A DNA stretch of 64,000 nt from Veillonella_A intestinalis (GTDB taxonomy: Bacteria; Bacillota; Negativicutes; Veillonellales; Veillonellaceae), in assembly GCF_943192895.1 (NCBI RefSeq), contig NZ_CALPCB010000003.1, positions 62,001 to 126,000 on the forward strand, read 5' to 3'. Of the stretch, positions 44,379 to 53,275 are shown one piece after another (position 1 is the first letter of the stretch; each line of letters opens with the position of its first letter). Below the pieces are notes generated by a model. That model saw nothing but the letters and a program-made list of their open reading frames with translations, had not been told where the DNA came from and did no database searches. The translations under genes and the position numbers were made by a program.

Positions 44379-44615
44379 TTAATATTGATTTAAGTAAATT
44401 CCCAAGAATAAGCTTAAGGCGGCAAAAAGAATCCCTAATACGATAGTGCATTTTGATAATAAACCATCAAGACCACGAGCTTTACCACCAAATACGGAAT
44501 CAGCAGCACCACTTACGGCGCCCCCCATACCAGCACTCTTACTCGATTGTAACACAACCACCAAAATCAATAAAACAGATACTACCACTTCTGCAAACAT
44601 CAAGAAATTTCTCAC
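44379..44615 (-). CDS. secG: Protein translocase subunit SecG
   Basis: Small subunit of the SecYEG channel in the inner membrane. 78 residues with two membrane segments (about 4-26 and 55-75) and the conserved loop VVLQSSKSAGMGGAVSG. GTG at 44615 is 9 nt after GGAAGG and gives the usual short N terminus; an ATG three codons upstream touches that site. It lies between sigH and rnr; in many Firmicutes secG precedes rnr-smpB-ssrA, as here. Confidence 0.92.
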   Translation of the reverse strand: MRNFLMFAEVVVSVLLILVVVLQSSKSAGMGGAVSGAADSVFGGKARGLDGLLSKCTIVLGILFAALSLFLGIYLNQY

Positions 44616-44629
44616 AATTGTCATCCTTC

Positions 44630-45301
44630 CTATGGCTCATTCTTTTTTGCTGAATTACTACGATGCTCTAAATACTTCTCTAACTTTCGTTTCACTCGTT
44701 GTAATGCATTATCAATGGATTTAACACTTCGGTTGTATTCAGCCGCAATCTCATTATAAGACTTGCCATCTAAATACCCCATTAATACTTTACCTTCTAA
44801 ATCACTTAAAATAGATCCCATTTTTTCTTCAATATCGGAAAATTCTTCACGATTAATAAATAACTCTTCAGGATCTGTACCTTGACCTTCAATCAAAACA
44901 TCCATCAAGGTTCGTTCCGCTTCATCCGCATAAATAGGTTTATTCAAAGAAATATACGAATTAAGAGGAATATGTTTTTGCCGTGTAGCCGTTTTAATGG
45001 CTGTAATAATCTGGCGAGTTACACACAGTTCGGCAAATGCTTTAAAAGAAGCTAGACGATCACCTTTAAAATCCCTGGTGGCTTTATAAAGGCCTATCAT
45101 CCCTTCTTGAATAATGTCTTCTTTATCGGCACCAATCAAAAAATAAGATCGTGCTTTGGCGCGCACAAAATTTTTATATTTATTGACTAGATAATCCACA
45201 GCTAAGTGGTCATCTTGCTCTTGCGCTAATTTACAAATTTCTTCATCAGATAACTCCACATAACGACGATATTCATCGTTTAAGCGTTCATTAACGCACA
45301 T
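44630..45301 (-). CDS. sigH: RNA polymerase sigma factor SigH
   Basis: Sigma-70 family factor of the SigH type (223 residues). Region 2 is seen in YKNFVRAKARSYFLIGADKEDIIQEGMIGLYKATRDFKGD; region 4 in KVLMGYLDGKSYNEIAAEYNRSVKSIDNALQRVKRKLEKYL. The ATG at 45301 follows GGAGG by 5 nt. It lies downstream of yacP, its usual place. In Bacillus it drives early sporulation and competence; with no sporulation gene in view, competence or stationary-phase control is the likelier role (inference). Confidence 0.93.
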   Translation of the reverse strand: MCVNERLNDEYRRYVELSDEEICKLAQEQDDHLAVDYLVNKYKNFVRAKARSYFLIGADKEDIIQEGMIGLYKATRDFKGDRLASFKAFAELCVTRQIITAIKTATRQKHIPLNSYISLNKPIYADEAERTLMDVLIEGQGTDPEELFINREEFSDIEEKMGSILSDLEGKVLMGYLDGKSYNEIAAEYNRSVKSIDNALQRVKRKLEKYLEHRSNSAKKNEP

Positions 45302-45381
45302 GCCAGCCTCCACTTTCCTGTTCTAGCAGAACACAACTAATGTATCTCTCATTATACTTGATAGACCCCAGTTCTGCAAGG

Positions 45382-45918
45382 CTATTTATTTCCACGTCGC
45401 AAGCTTTCCCATTCCTTAGCTACTTCACCATCTAACTGGTGACCGACTTCATTCCGTTGTAAACGCAAACTATCCCGTTTATGAAGCCCTTTATAATATC
45501 TTTGTTCATCCAATTTAGCACGTTCTACTTGTGCTTTTAACTCTCGCGCTGAAATACGCAAAGCTCCAAATCCTAAGACTTGACTTTGTTCTGCATAATC
45601 TGATGTACATACATACACATTAGCATACGTATTTTTAAAAGTAAACACAGTCCGCTCAATATATGAATCAGCCGTTTCACCATCCGCTGTATATACTTCT
45701 AAGAAATCATCAGTCATGTATTCTTCGGCCGCACCAGAATTGGCAAATTTTCCATCAAATACCAAAATAACGCGATAACCTTTATGCTTGCCATAATTCT
45801 GTAAAATGCTCTTGATGCGTGACCGTGCATGTTCTAAGGAGCTTTTACTAATTTTCTTTAGCTCTGGCCAAGCAAAAATCACATTATAACCATCTACAAT
45901 TAAAATGTCTTCTTTCAT
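45382..45918 (-). CDS. rae1: NYN-domain ribonuclease, YacP/Rae1 family
   Basis: PIN-like NYN-domain endoribonuclease. The B. subtilis homologue Rae1 (YacP) enters the ribosomal A site and cuts mRNA; the same role here is inferred. The 178 residues start ILIVDGYNVIFAWPEL with the first catalytic Asp, followed by VILVFDGKFANSG, DGETADSYIER and YVCTSDYAEQ acidic residues. It lies 12 nt after rlmB and before sigH, as in other Firmicutes. Confidence 0.9.
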   Translation of the reverse strand: MKEDILIVDGYNVIFAWPELKKISKSSLEHARSRIKSILQNYGKHKGYRVILVFDGKFANSGAAEEYMTDDFLEVYTADGETADSYIERTVFTFKNTYANVYVCTSDYAEQSQVLGFGALRISARELKAQVERAKLDEQRYYKGLHKRDSLRLQRNEVGHQLDGEVAKEWESLRRGNK

Positions 45919-45930
45919 CTTAAGACCTCA

Positions 45931-46659
45931 TTATTGTCGCTGTCGCACCGCTTCATATAGTAAAACTGCCGCTGCTACTGATGCATTTAACGAATTAAGG
46001 CGCCCATACATAGGAATTGTCACTAAGAAATCACAGCGTTCTTTCGTTAAACGACTCAAGCCTTTCCCTTCATTGCCAATTACTAACACTAAAGGACTCG
46101 TTAAATCAGCTTGGTATAAGGTCTGTTGCCCTTCCATATGAGCACCTAGTACCCAAAAACCTTGCTTCTTTAATTCCTCAATTGTTTGTGCTACATTGCC
46201 AACTTGTACTAGGGGTATGCATTCCAAAGCACCGGCCGATGTTTTAGCTACCGTAGCATTAATCGGTGCTGTATGACGTTTAGGAATGAGCACCGCCGTA
46301 GCACCACAGCATTCTGCAGTACGGATGATAGCACCCATATTATGGGGATCTTCAATGCCATCTAATAATACTAAAATAGGTGCTTTTTCCTTTGGCCAAT
46401 TTGCCAACACTTCATCTAAATCAGCAAACTTTACTTGCGCAGCCAAAGCAACAACGCCTTGATGTACCACGCCATTTGCATATTTTGCTAATTGATTATC
46501 ACCAACACGACGAATTTCAATTCCTTTTGATTTAGCTAGGCCTACTATCTCTTGTAAAGAACCTTGCACTTTATCATTTGCAATAAAAAGGCGCTGAATC
46601 GTACGATCAGCTTTTAACGCCTCACGCACCGCATTGCGACCTACAATATAATCACTCAT
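45931..46659 (-). CDS. rlmB: 23S rRNA (guanosine-2'-O-)-methyltransferase RlmB
   Basis: SPOUT (TrmH-type) methyltransferase; RlmB modifies a guanosine in the peptidyl-transferase region of 23S rRNA. An N-terminal substrate-binding domain (1-75) is followed by the knotted SPOUT domain with LLDGIEDPHNMGAIIRTAECCG, VIGNEGKGLSRLT and IPMYGRLNSLNASVAAAVLLYE, all family motifs. 242 residues, ATG after GAGGAG. It follows mrnC by 19 nt. Confidence 0.93.
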   Translation of the reverse strand: MSDYIVGRNAVREALKADRTIQRLFIANDKVQGSLQEIVGLAKSKGIEIRRVGDNQLAKYANGVVHQGVVALAAQVKFADLDEVLANWPKEKAPILVLLDGIEDPHNMGAIIRTAECCGATAVLIPKRHTAPINATVAKTSAGALECIPLVQVGNVAQTIEELKKQGFWVLGAHMEGQQTLYQADLTSPLVLVIGNEGKGLSRLTKERCDFLVTIPMYGRLNSLNASVAAAVLLYEAVRQRQ

Positions 46660-46678
46660 AGTTATTCAGTCTCCTCTA

Positions 46679-47143
46679 TTACATCGTATCTAATGTATAT
46701 TGAAATGCTTTCGCCATTAGCTCATGTAAACGCTCTTGCTGATTGGTTCGATATAAATACCCCAATACGGCTTCAAAGGCAGTACTTGCTCGATATTCTT
46801 GTACAGTAGCACTTTTAGGTACATGCACATTACTATTGCGAGCACGCTTCGCTACTTGTAGCTCTATATCAGTCAGTATAGACGTTTCTTCCCAAGCTTG
46901 TAATACTTTTGCCTGCATTTTAGCACAAATAAAATCTGTTACTAAATTATGTAACACTTGTACTTTCATAATGCCCGCTTCAGTCATACGCTCACGAACA
47001 AACAAAGAATATACGGCATCGCCTATATAGGCAAGCATGAGGGAATCCTCAGCGCTAGCTGTTATAATTCCCTCATGCTCCTTTATAGCTTTTAATTTTT
47101 CAATGGCCGTAGTCCGTAAAAATTGATAGCGCTTAAAGTTCAC
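46679..47143 (-). CDS. mrnC: Mini-ribonuclease III
   Basis: RNase III-like enzyme without a double-stranded RNA-binding domain; it matures 23S rRNA in Firmicutes. The catalytic motif LMLAYIGDAVYSLFVRERM and FEAVLGYLYRTNQ carry the conserved acidic residues. I place the start at GTG 47143 (154 residues), which overlaps the cysS stop by 11 nt; the frame is open further upstream inside cysS. The cysS-mrnC-rlmB order is conserved. Confidence 0.93.
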   Translation of the reverse strand: MNFKRYQFLRTTAIEKLKAIKEHEGIITASAEDSLMLAYIGDAVYSLFVRERMTEAGIMKVQVLHNLVTDFICAKMQAKVLQAWEETSILTDIELQVAKRARNSNVHVPKSATVQEYRASTAFEAVLGYLYRTNQQERLHELMAKAFQYTLDTM

Positions 47144-48587
47144 GTTTCTTCCACCGTGCCCCTTGTGGCGAATCTTCAATAACTACACCAATATTAGCCA
47201 ATTCATCACGAATTGCATCTGCTAAGTCCCAAAGTTTACGTTCACGGCAATTCTGACGAACATTCAAAATAACCTGCATTAATTGTTCGTATTCTTCGGC
47301 ACCAGCCCCTGCATTAGGACCTTCCCAAGCTTGTTCTAAAATACCAAGAATATCTGTCATCATTTTGAAAATAGTTTTTACTTCATCTAATGTTTTATGA
47401 CATACTTTACCATTGCAATTTTGTACAGCTTGGTAATAAATGTTAATTTCTTTTGCGAGCCCAAACATTGGAGCCCCTGCCAAAGAGGTATTAAAGTCAT
47501 CAGCCATAGCATCTTCAAACTCAGATGCATATTTACGTGCATTATCTAATAAGGCTTTTGCTTCTTCATCACATTCGCCTTCTTCTTGATTTTCTAAATA
47601 GAGAAGATTTTCAATGGCTGTTGTCATACGTTCTAAAGACTTATTAGCTTCTTCCAAGCGTTCATCACTAAAATCCAATGGACTGCGATAATGAGTACTT
47701 AATAAGAAATAACGAAGTGCATCAGGACTATATTCTTCTAAAATATCTTTTACTAAGAAGAAATTATTCAATGATTTACTCATTTTTTCCTGATTAATTG
47801 TAATAAAGCCATTGTGCAACCAGTAACGAACAGCTGGATGATGTCCTGTACAACCTTCGGACTGAGCAATTTCATTTTCATGATGCGGGAAAATTAAGTC
47901 GCTACCGCCACCATGGAAATCAAATTCTTCCCCTAAGTATTTATTACTCATAGTGGAACATTCAATATGCCAGCCAGGGCGACCATTACCCCATGGACTT
48001 TCCCAGAATGGTTCACCTGGTTTTGCGCTTTTCCAAAGAGCAAAGTCCATTGGATTATGTTTACGATCATCTACATCTACACGAGCGCCTGCTTCCATGT
48101 CTTCAAGGGTACGACCTGATAATTTACCATAGTCTTCAAACTTTTCAACACTGTAGTACACATCGCCATCTAATTCGTAAGCAAAACCTTTTTCGATTAA
48201 AGTAGCAATCATGGCTACGATTTCATCAATATGTTCTGATACACGCGGATATACATCAGCATGACGCACATTAAGAGCATCCATTACATCAAAATAGGAT
48301 TCAATATAACGGTTAGCAATAATGTCCCAAGATACGCCTTCACCATTAGATGTATTAATAATTTTGTCATCCACATCTGTAAAGTTCTGTACATACGTTA
48401 CTTTATAGCCAATATGGGTCAAGTAACGACGAATAACATCCCAAGTAACAAACGGACGAGCATTGCCAATATGAGGATGGTTATATGGTGTTACACCACA
48501 TACATAAATCTTAGCTTCTCCCTCCTTTACTGGCTTAAATATTTCTTTTTCTCTTGTCATCGTATTGAATACTTTAATTTCTCTCAT
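47133..48587 (-). CDS. cysS: Cysteine--tRNA ligase
   Basis: Class I synthetase that charges tRNA-Cys. The HIGH motif appears as HPHIGNAR, KMSKS as KMSKSLNN, and the zinc ligands include the Cys of YVCGVTPYNHPH, ECSTMSNKY, and HHENEIAQSEG. 484 residues. It is controlled by a T-box leader immediately upstream. The gene overlaps mrnC. In many Firmicutes cysE lies between gltX and cysS; here pepT takes that place. Confidence 0.97.
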   Translation of the reverse strand: MREIKVFNTMTREKEIFKPVKEGEAKIYVCGVTPYNHPHIGNARPFVTWDVIRRYLTHIGYKVTYVQNFTDVDDKIINTSNGEGVSWDIIANRYIESYFDVMDALNVRHADVYPRVSEHIDEIVAMIATLIEKGFAYELDGDVYYSVEKFEDYGKLSGRTLEDMEAGARVDVDDRKHNPMDFALWKSAKPGEPFWESPWGNGRPGWHIECSTMSNKYLGEEFDFHGGGSDLIFPHHENEIAQSEGCTGHHPAVRYWLHNGFITINQEKMSKSLNNFFLVKDILEEYSPDALRYFLLSTHYRSPLDFSDERLEEANKSLERMTTAIENLLYLENQEEGECDEEAKALLDNARKYASEFEDAMADDFNTSLAGAPMFGLAKEINIYYQAVQNCNGKVCHKTLDEVKTIFKMMTDILGILEQAWEGPNAGAGAEEYEQLMQVILNVRQNCRERKLWDLADAIRDELANIGVVIEDSPQGARWKKREL

Positions 48588-48621
48588 CGCTACCGATGCC
48601 TCACTTCCATAAAAATATAAA

Positions 48622-48860
48622 AAGCCACCATCTCATTACAGAGACGGTGGCCCGCGGTTCCACTCTGTTAAGTCCTATGTAGCACTCACTCAAACGCATA
48701 ACGGGCGCAACCGAATAGATCTACTGAATTCAATCTATCAACTCCCGAATGCATTTCCCTTGGCCACACTTGAACCCTTCCACCATTTAGTTCTCGCTGT
48801 AAAGCTAGTCACAAAGTACTTATTTCGTTCATCGTCTTTAATAACAATTTTTATCGATAT
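48622..48860 (-). promoter_or_regulatory. T-box riboswitch of cysS
   Basis: Leader read on the minus strand. The T-box bulge sequence AGAGTGGAACCGCGGG lies at 48651-48666. A terminator follows at once (stem GCCACCATCTC / GAGACGGTGGC, 48624-48651, then a T run). A TGC triplet at 48751-48753, in GGGAAATGCATTCGG, is the likely specifier codon for cysteine. Uncharged tRNA-Cys would favour the antiterminator and switch cysS on. The short open frame over this leader is not a gene. The 48861-48980 stretch upstream holds its promoter region and no gene. Confidence 0.88.
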
Positions 48861-48981
48861 ATAGAGTATAATAGCATGAAAGACTGTTAAAGTCAATGTC
48901 TCGCAAGCATATCTACACAATTTATTGACGATAAATTAAATAGAGCGCAACTAATATATATCTTAGTAAAAGTGAAGCCTA

Positions 48982-49104
48982 CTAATAATTGTAATTATAG
49001 ATATATAGTAACAGCAATAACACTAACAACAGTAATAATAATAGTAATATCAATAGCAATACTAATACTAATACTAATACCAATGCCAATGCCAATATGT
49101 ATAC
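48982..49104 (-). repeat. Hexamer/triplet repeat tract after pepT, open as a Leu/Val-rich frame
   Basis: Plus-strand units CCAATG, AATACT and related words run from about 49010 to 49098. Read in the pepT frame past its TAA, the tract stays open for 40 codons to a TAG at 48982-48984. It would encode alternating Leu-Ala, Leu-Val and then nearly pure Leu, ending YIYNYNY. No ribosome binding site precedes it. It is described as a repeat, not as a gene. Confidence 0.7.
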
Positions 49105-50325
49105 TTATTTCTCTATGGACACAATATTTACAATAGTATCAACTGCCAATTGCATATGTTCTACACAAGCAAATTCATGAGGGCCGTGTAAATTTTCTAC
49201 TCCAGTAAATAGATTTGGTGTTGGAATACCCATGAAAGAAATCTTAGAGCCATCAGTACCACCACGAATTGGCTGAATTAATGGTGTAACGCCAGCTTTT
49301 TCCATAGCAGCTTTAGCTATTTCAACACATTCCATATGATCTTTAATAACATCATACATATTGTAATAGCTATCTTTAAGTGTAAGTGTAATTACGTCAC
49401 GACCATATCGTTCATTTATTACTTTAGTGGCTAATTCAAAAAGTTTCTTTTTACTTTCAAACAAACCACGATCATGATCACGAATAATGTATTTCATAGT
49501 ACCAGATTCAATACCTGTCTCATTACTCGTCAACATAATAAATCCTTCGTAATCTTCAGTTAATTCTGGCACAGCAGCTTGTGGTAACATACGATCAAAT
49601 TCCATAGCCAATTTATTACAATTAATCATTGTATTTTTAGCTGCGCCAGGATGAACAGATACACCATGCAATTCTACTGTTGCTGCACAAGCATTAAACG
49701 TTTCATACTCTAATTCACCTAAGCGAGTGCCATCAATAGTATAAGCAAAATCTACTGGAAAATCCTTTACATCAAAAAGATCAGCGCCACGACCAATTTC
49801 CTCATCTGGTCCAAAAGCACACATAACAAGACCATGTTTTATTTCTGGATGTTCTTTTAAGTAGCGAAGACTCTCCATAATTTCTACTATGCCCGCTTTA
49901 TCGTCGCCACCTAACAAAGTCGTCCCATCAGTAACAATCAAAGTCTTGCCTTTGTAATTAGCTAAATTAGGAAAATCAGCTACACGACTATATAAGTCTT
50001 TATCTTTATTAAGGAGAATATCTGTACCGTCATAGTTTTCAATAATCCGTGGGGTAATATTTTCAGCATTATAATCAGCCGTATCCATATGAGCAATAAA
50101 GCCTATGGCTGGCACATCTTCCTCTGTATTAGCAGGCAACGCACCTATAACAAAGCCATTATTTTCATTAATCTTAACACCTTCTAAGCCAAGTTCTTTT
50201 AAATCGGCTGCTAAGACCTTAGCGAAGGCAACTTGTGACTCTGTACTTGGTACCGTTGTAGATGCTTCATCAGAGCGTGTGTTTGTTTTTGTGTAACGCA
50301 AAAAGCGTTCAATCATGGTTTCCAT
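49105..50325 (-). CDS. pepT: Peptidase T (tripeptide aminopeptidase)
   Basis: Cytosolic zinc enzyme of the M20 family that removes the N-terminal residue of tripeptides. The 406 residues have the first metal motif IGFIAHMDTADYN, the second LLGGDDKAGIVEI, CAFGPDEEIGRGADLF with the catalytic Glu, YTIDG, and the C-terminal metal-binding NLFTGVENLHGPHEF. ATG after AAGGAGG. It sits between gltX and cysS as a separate unit. A repeat tract follows the stop, and no terminator is visible there. Confidence 0.95.
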   Translation of the reverse strand: METMIERFLRYTKTNTRSDEASTTVPSTESQVAFAKVLAADLKELGLEGVKINENNGFVIGALPANTEEDVPAIGFIAHMDTADYNAENITPRIIENYDGTDILLNKDKDLYSRVADFPNLANYKGKTLIVTDGTTLLGGDDKAGIVEIMESLRYLKEHPEIKHGLVMCAFGPDEEIGRGADLFDVKDFPVDFAYTIDGTRLGELEYETFNACAATVELHGVSVHPGAAKNTMINCNKLAMEFDRMLPQAAVPELTEDYEGFIMLTSNETGIESGTMKYIIRDHDRGLFESKKKLFELATKVINERYGRDVITLTLKDSYYNMYDVIKDHMECVEIAKAAMEKAGVTPLIQPIRGGTDGSKISFMGIPTPNLFTGVENLHGPHEFACVEHMQLAVDTIVNIVSIEK

Positions 50326-50440
50326 AATAATCCTCCTTAATAAAAACTATGACTACGCCTTAACTATGCCCCCACGCAGTTAAGTAAATATGGAACAAAT
50401 GAAAAACAAAATTATATACATAAAATATATACATAAAAAA

Positions 50441-50462
50441 GCGGGAGGTTTCCCTCCCGCAG
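50441..50462 (-). terminator. Terminator after gltX
   Basis: 8-bp GC-rich stem GCGGGAGG / CCTCCCGC with a 4-nt loop, then six T on the minus strand. Confidence 0.9.
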
Positions 50463-50548
50463 TCAAAATTGGCTTGTCGGAAAACCAATACAGCTTGCAC
50501 ATTATATTTCAGTGCCCTAATTGATACGTTTAAACCAATAACAATTAA

Positions 50549-52015
50549 TTATAGTTTGCTAATTGTTTCATCTAAACGAGCTAATGTTTTATCCTTACCA
50601 AATAAAGTAATAATATAATTTAAATCTGGGCCATGCATTTGGCCTGTTGTAGCAATACGAATCGGCATAAATACGAATTTACCTTTTAATTTAGTTTCTT
50701 TCATAATGCCTTTAATCGTTGCTTTTACTATATCTGGTGTAATTTCTTCTAACCCAGCTACTGCGTCACGGAATGCCTTAAGCACTGTTGGACAAGACTC
50801 TTCTGCTAATACAGCTTTAATATCCTCAGCATGTGCTTCATCTAACACAAACGTATCGTCAAAAATAAGCTTGGCTTCATCCTTAATCTGAGCACCAAAA
50901 CTAATATGATCCTTTAAGCATACACAAAGCATAGTAAGTTTTGCTTTTTCCGCTTCATCTGGTGTAGCTGATGCATAACCAGCTTCTTGCAAATGAGGCA
51001 AGCATAATTCATACAAAGCTTCATCACTTAAATTTTTCATATAGTTAAAGTTAATCCAATTTAATTTATCAATATCAAATACAGCTGGATTTTTTGCTAC
51101 ACGATCCATAGAGAAGTTCTGAATTAATTCTTCAGACGTAAATAATTCTTGTTCCCCTTCTGGTGCCCAACCAAGTAAGGCTAAGAAATTATCAATAGCA
51201 TCTGGTAAATACCCCAGTTGACGATATTGATCCACAGAAGTCGCACCATGGCGCTTACTCATCTTCTTATAATCTTTACCAAGAATTAAGGAAATATGTC
51301 CAAAAGTTGGTACATCCCAACCAAGAGCATTATAAATTGCAATTTGACGTGGCGTATTAGAAAGATGTTCTTCAGCACGAATAACATGAGTAATCCCCAT
51401 CGTATGATCGTCAATTACAACAGCATAGTTATATACAGGAATTCCATCAGATTTGACAATAACAAAATCGCCAACGCCATTAGATTCAAAAGACACATGA
51501 CCACGAACCATGTCATTAAAAGCAAAGGTCTGATTTAATGGTACACGTAAACGAACTGTATATTTGCGGCCTTCTTTTTCATAGGCAGCAATCTGTTCGT
51601 CCGTTAAATGACTACAATGACCATTATATTTAGGCGTTTCACCCCGTTCTAACTGGACTTGACGCTCTGCTTCTAATTCTTCTTCCGAGCAATAACAACG
51701 ATACGCTTTACCTTCATCCAACAAGCGCTGTGTCACTTCTCTATAAATATCAAGGCGTTCTGTTTGACGATATGGGCCGTTTTCACCACCTACATCAATA
51801 CCTTCATCCCAATCCATGCCTAACCATTTAAGGGCTGCTTTGATATTTTCTTCGCTCTCCCGCGTAGAACGAGCTAAATCTGTATCTTCAATGCGAAGAA
51901 GGAAAGTACCTCCTTCTTTACGTGCCAATAACCAGTTAAACAATGCTGAACGAGCACCGCCAATATGAAACGGGCCAGTTGGACTTGGTGCAAAACGCAC
52001 TTTCATCTTTGCCAT
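50549..52015 (-). CDS. gltX: Glutamate--tRNA ligase
   Basis: Class I synthetase that charges tRNA-Glu and, with GatCAB present, probably tRNA-Gln as the first step of the indirect route (non-discriminating type inferred). HIGH motif FAPSPTGPFHIGGARSALFN, zinc-type CYCSEEELE, and KMSKRHG are intact. I take the ATG at 52015 (488 residues); a GTG four codons upstream overlaps the AAAGGAG site. Downstream of ispDF by 99 nt on the same strand. Confidence 0.96.
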   Translation of the reverse strand: MAKMKVRFAPSPTGPFHIGGARSALFNWLLARKEGGTFLLRIEDTDLARSTRESEENIKAALKWLGMDWDEGIDVGGENGPYRQTERLDIYREVTQRLLDEGKAYRCYCSEEELEAERQVQLERGETPKYNGHCSHLTDEQIAAYEKEGRKYTVRLRVPLNQTFAFNDMVRGHVSFESNGVGDFVIVKSDGIPVYNYAVVIDDHTMGITHVIRAEEHLSNTPRQIAIYNALGWDVPTFGHISLILGKDYKKMSKRHGATSVDQYRQLGYLPDAIDNFLALLGWAPEGEQELFTSEELIQNFSMDRVAKNPAVFDIDKLNWINFNYMKNLSDEALYELCLPHLQEAGYASATPDEAEKAKLTMLCVCLKDHISFGAQIKDEAKLIFDDTFVLDEAHAEDIKAVLAEESCPTVLKAFRDAVAGLEEITPDIVKATIKGIMKETKLKGKFVFMPIRIATTGQMHGPDLNYIITLFGKDKTLARLDETISKL

Positions 52016-52114
52016 GTATATATCCACTCCTTTACTATCATCTTGGCTTTCCTTTAGGGCTATCTCTATATTGAATACTATATAAAACCGTATAAAAATT
52101 CCTATACTTTGTCT

Positions 52115-53275
52115 TTATACAGTATACAAAGTCGCTACAGCTTGCGCTGCCAAACCTTCTAAACGTCCAAAAGCACCTAACTTCTCGTGAGTCGTTGCTT
52201 TTACACTAATAAAGTCTTCACCAATGCCTAACACATTCGCTAAATTTGCTTTCATAGCCTGAATATGAGGTTTTAATTTTGGCGCTTCTGCAATAACCAT
52301 AACATCTACATTATACGCCTTAAATCCTTTTTCGTGTAGTAGCTTCACAACTTGCTTTAATAGCTCCATACTAGAAGCATCCTTGAAAGCTTCATCTTCG
52401 GGCGGGAACCAATAGCCAATATCAGGTAAACCGGCAGCCCCTAATAAGGCATCCATCAGTGCATGAATCAATACATCTGCATCACTATGGCCATCCGGAC
52501 CAAATTCACTTTCAATTTGAACACCGCCTAAAATACAAGGACGTCCCGTTTTAAAACGATGTACATCATAGCCAAAGCCTACACGCATCATAGGTTCTGT
52601 CACTCCTAAATACTGTTTTGCTTTTACAATATCCGCGGGGGTTGTAAGCTTACAGTTTGTATAATCACTAATTACAATATGTACTGGTTTCCCTTGATGT
52701 TCGACTAAAGATACATCATCAGTCCCCAAATAATTTGTTTTTCGTGCATACGCTTGTGCTTCTAACAGCCACTGACGTCTAAACCCTTGTGGCGTCTGCA
52801 CAGCATATAACTCACTACGCTTTAGTGTCTGTGCCACAGTCTGGTCTGATTTTACCTGCTTAATAGTATCTACTACAGGTACAGCAGCTACAGCCGCACC
52901 ATATTGCTGAGCCGTAGTGGCTACAGCTATAAATAAATCAGATTTAGCCATCGGCCGTGCACCGTCATGAACTAAAATAATTTCTGACGTTTCACTAACA
53001 GCCTCAGTACCAGCTATCACTGAATCTTGTCGTTCTGCGCCCCCAAGCACATAAATAGGTTTCCAAGGCAAATCAAGCTTTGCCACTTCGTTTTGAACAG
53101 CCTCTAATTCACCATCAGCTACCACAATAATAACTTCAGTTAAATTTGGGACTTGCGCCATATGACGAAGGTTCCACTGCAATACAGAATAGGATCCTAA
53201 GCGCAAAAAGATTTTATTCGTTTCACATTGCATTCGTTTGCCCGCACCGGCAGCCAATAAAATACAACTAATCAT
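52115..53275 (-). CDS. ispDF: Bifunctional IspD/IspF (MEP pathway fusion enzyme)
   Basis: Catalyses two non-consecutive steps of the methylerythritol phosphate route to isoprenoids. Residues 1-225 are IspD (CDP-ME synthase): LLAAGAGKRM, ILVHDGARPM, TQTPQ-type VQTPQGFRR. Residues 230-386 are IspF (MEcPP synthase): RVGFGYDVHRF, GHSDADVLIHALMDALLGAAGLPDIG with the metal-binding Asp and His, and a C-terminal ATTHEKLGAFGR. The linker is only about 5 residues. In most Firmicutes ispD and ispF are separate neighbours at this same place. Its ATG overlaps the yacL stop by 4 nt. Confidence 0.96.
   Translation of the reverse strand: MISCILLAAGAGKRMQCETNKIFLRLGSYSVLQWNLRHMAQVPNLTEVIIVVADGELEAVQNEVAKLDLPWKPIYVLGGAERQDSVIAGTEAVSETSEIILVHDGARPMAKSDLFIAVATTAQQYGAAVAAVPVVDTIKQVKSDQTVAQTLKRSELYAVQTPQGFRRQWLLEAQAYARKTNYLGTDDVSLVEHQGKPVHIVISDYTNCKLTTPADIVKAKQYLGVTEPMMRVGFGYDVHRFKTGRPCILGGVQIESEFGPDGHSDADVLIHALMDALLGAAGLPDIGYWFPPEDEAFKDASSMELLKQVVKLLHEKGFKAYNVDVMVIAEAPKLKPHIQAMKANLANVLGIGEDFISVKATTHEKLGAFGRLEGLAAQAVATLYTV

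Noticed and set aside
48738..48920. 60-codon minus-strand frame
   Set aside because: It overlaps the cysS T-box leader, whose conserved T-box and terminator explain the sequence.
49010..49098. CRISPR array
   Set aside because: The repeats are 6 nt and continuous, without spacers or cas genes; no CRISPR array is visible anywhere in the window.
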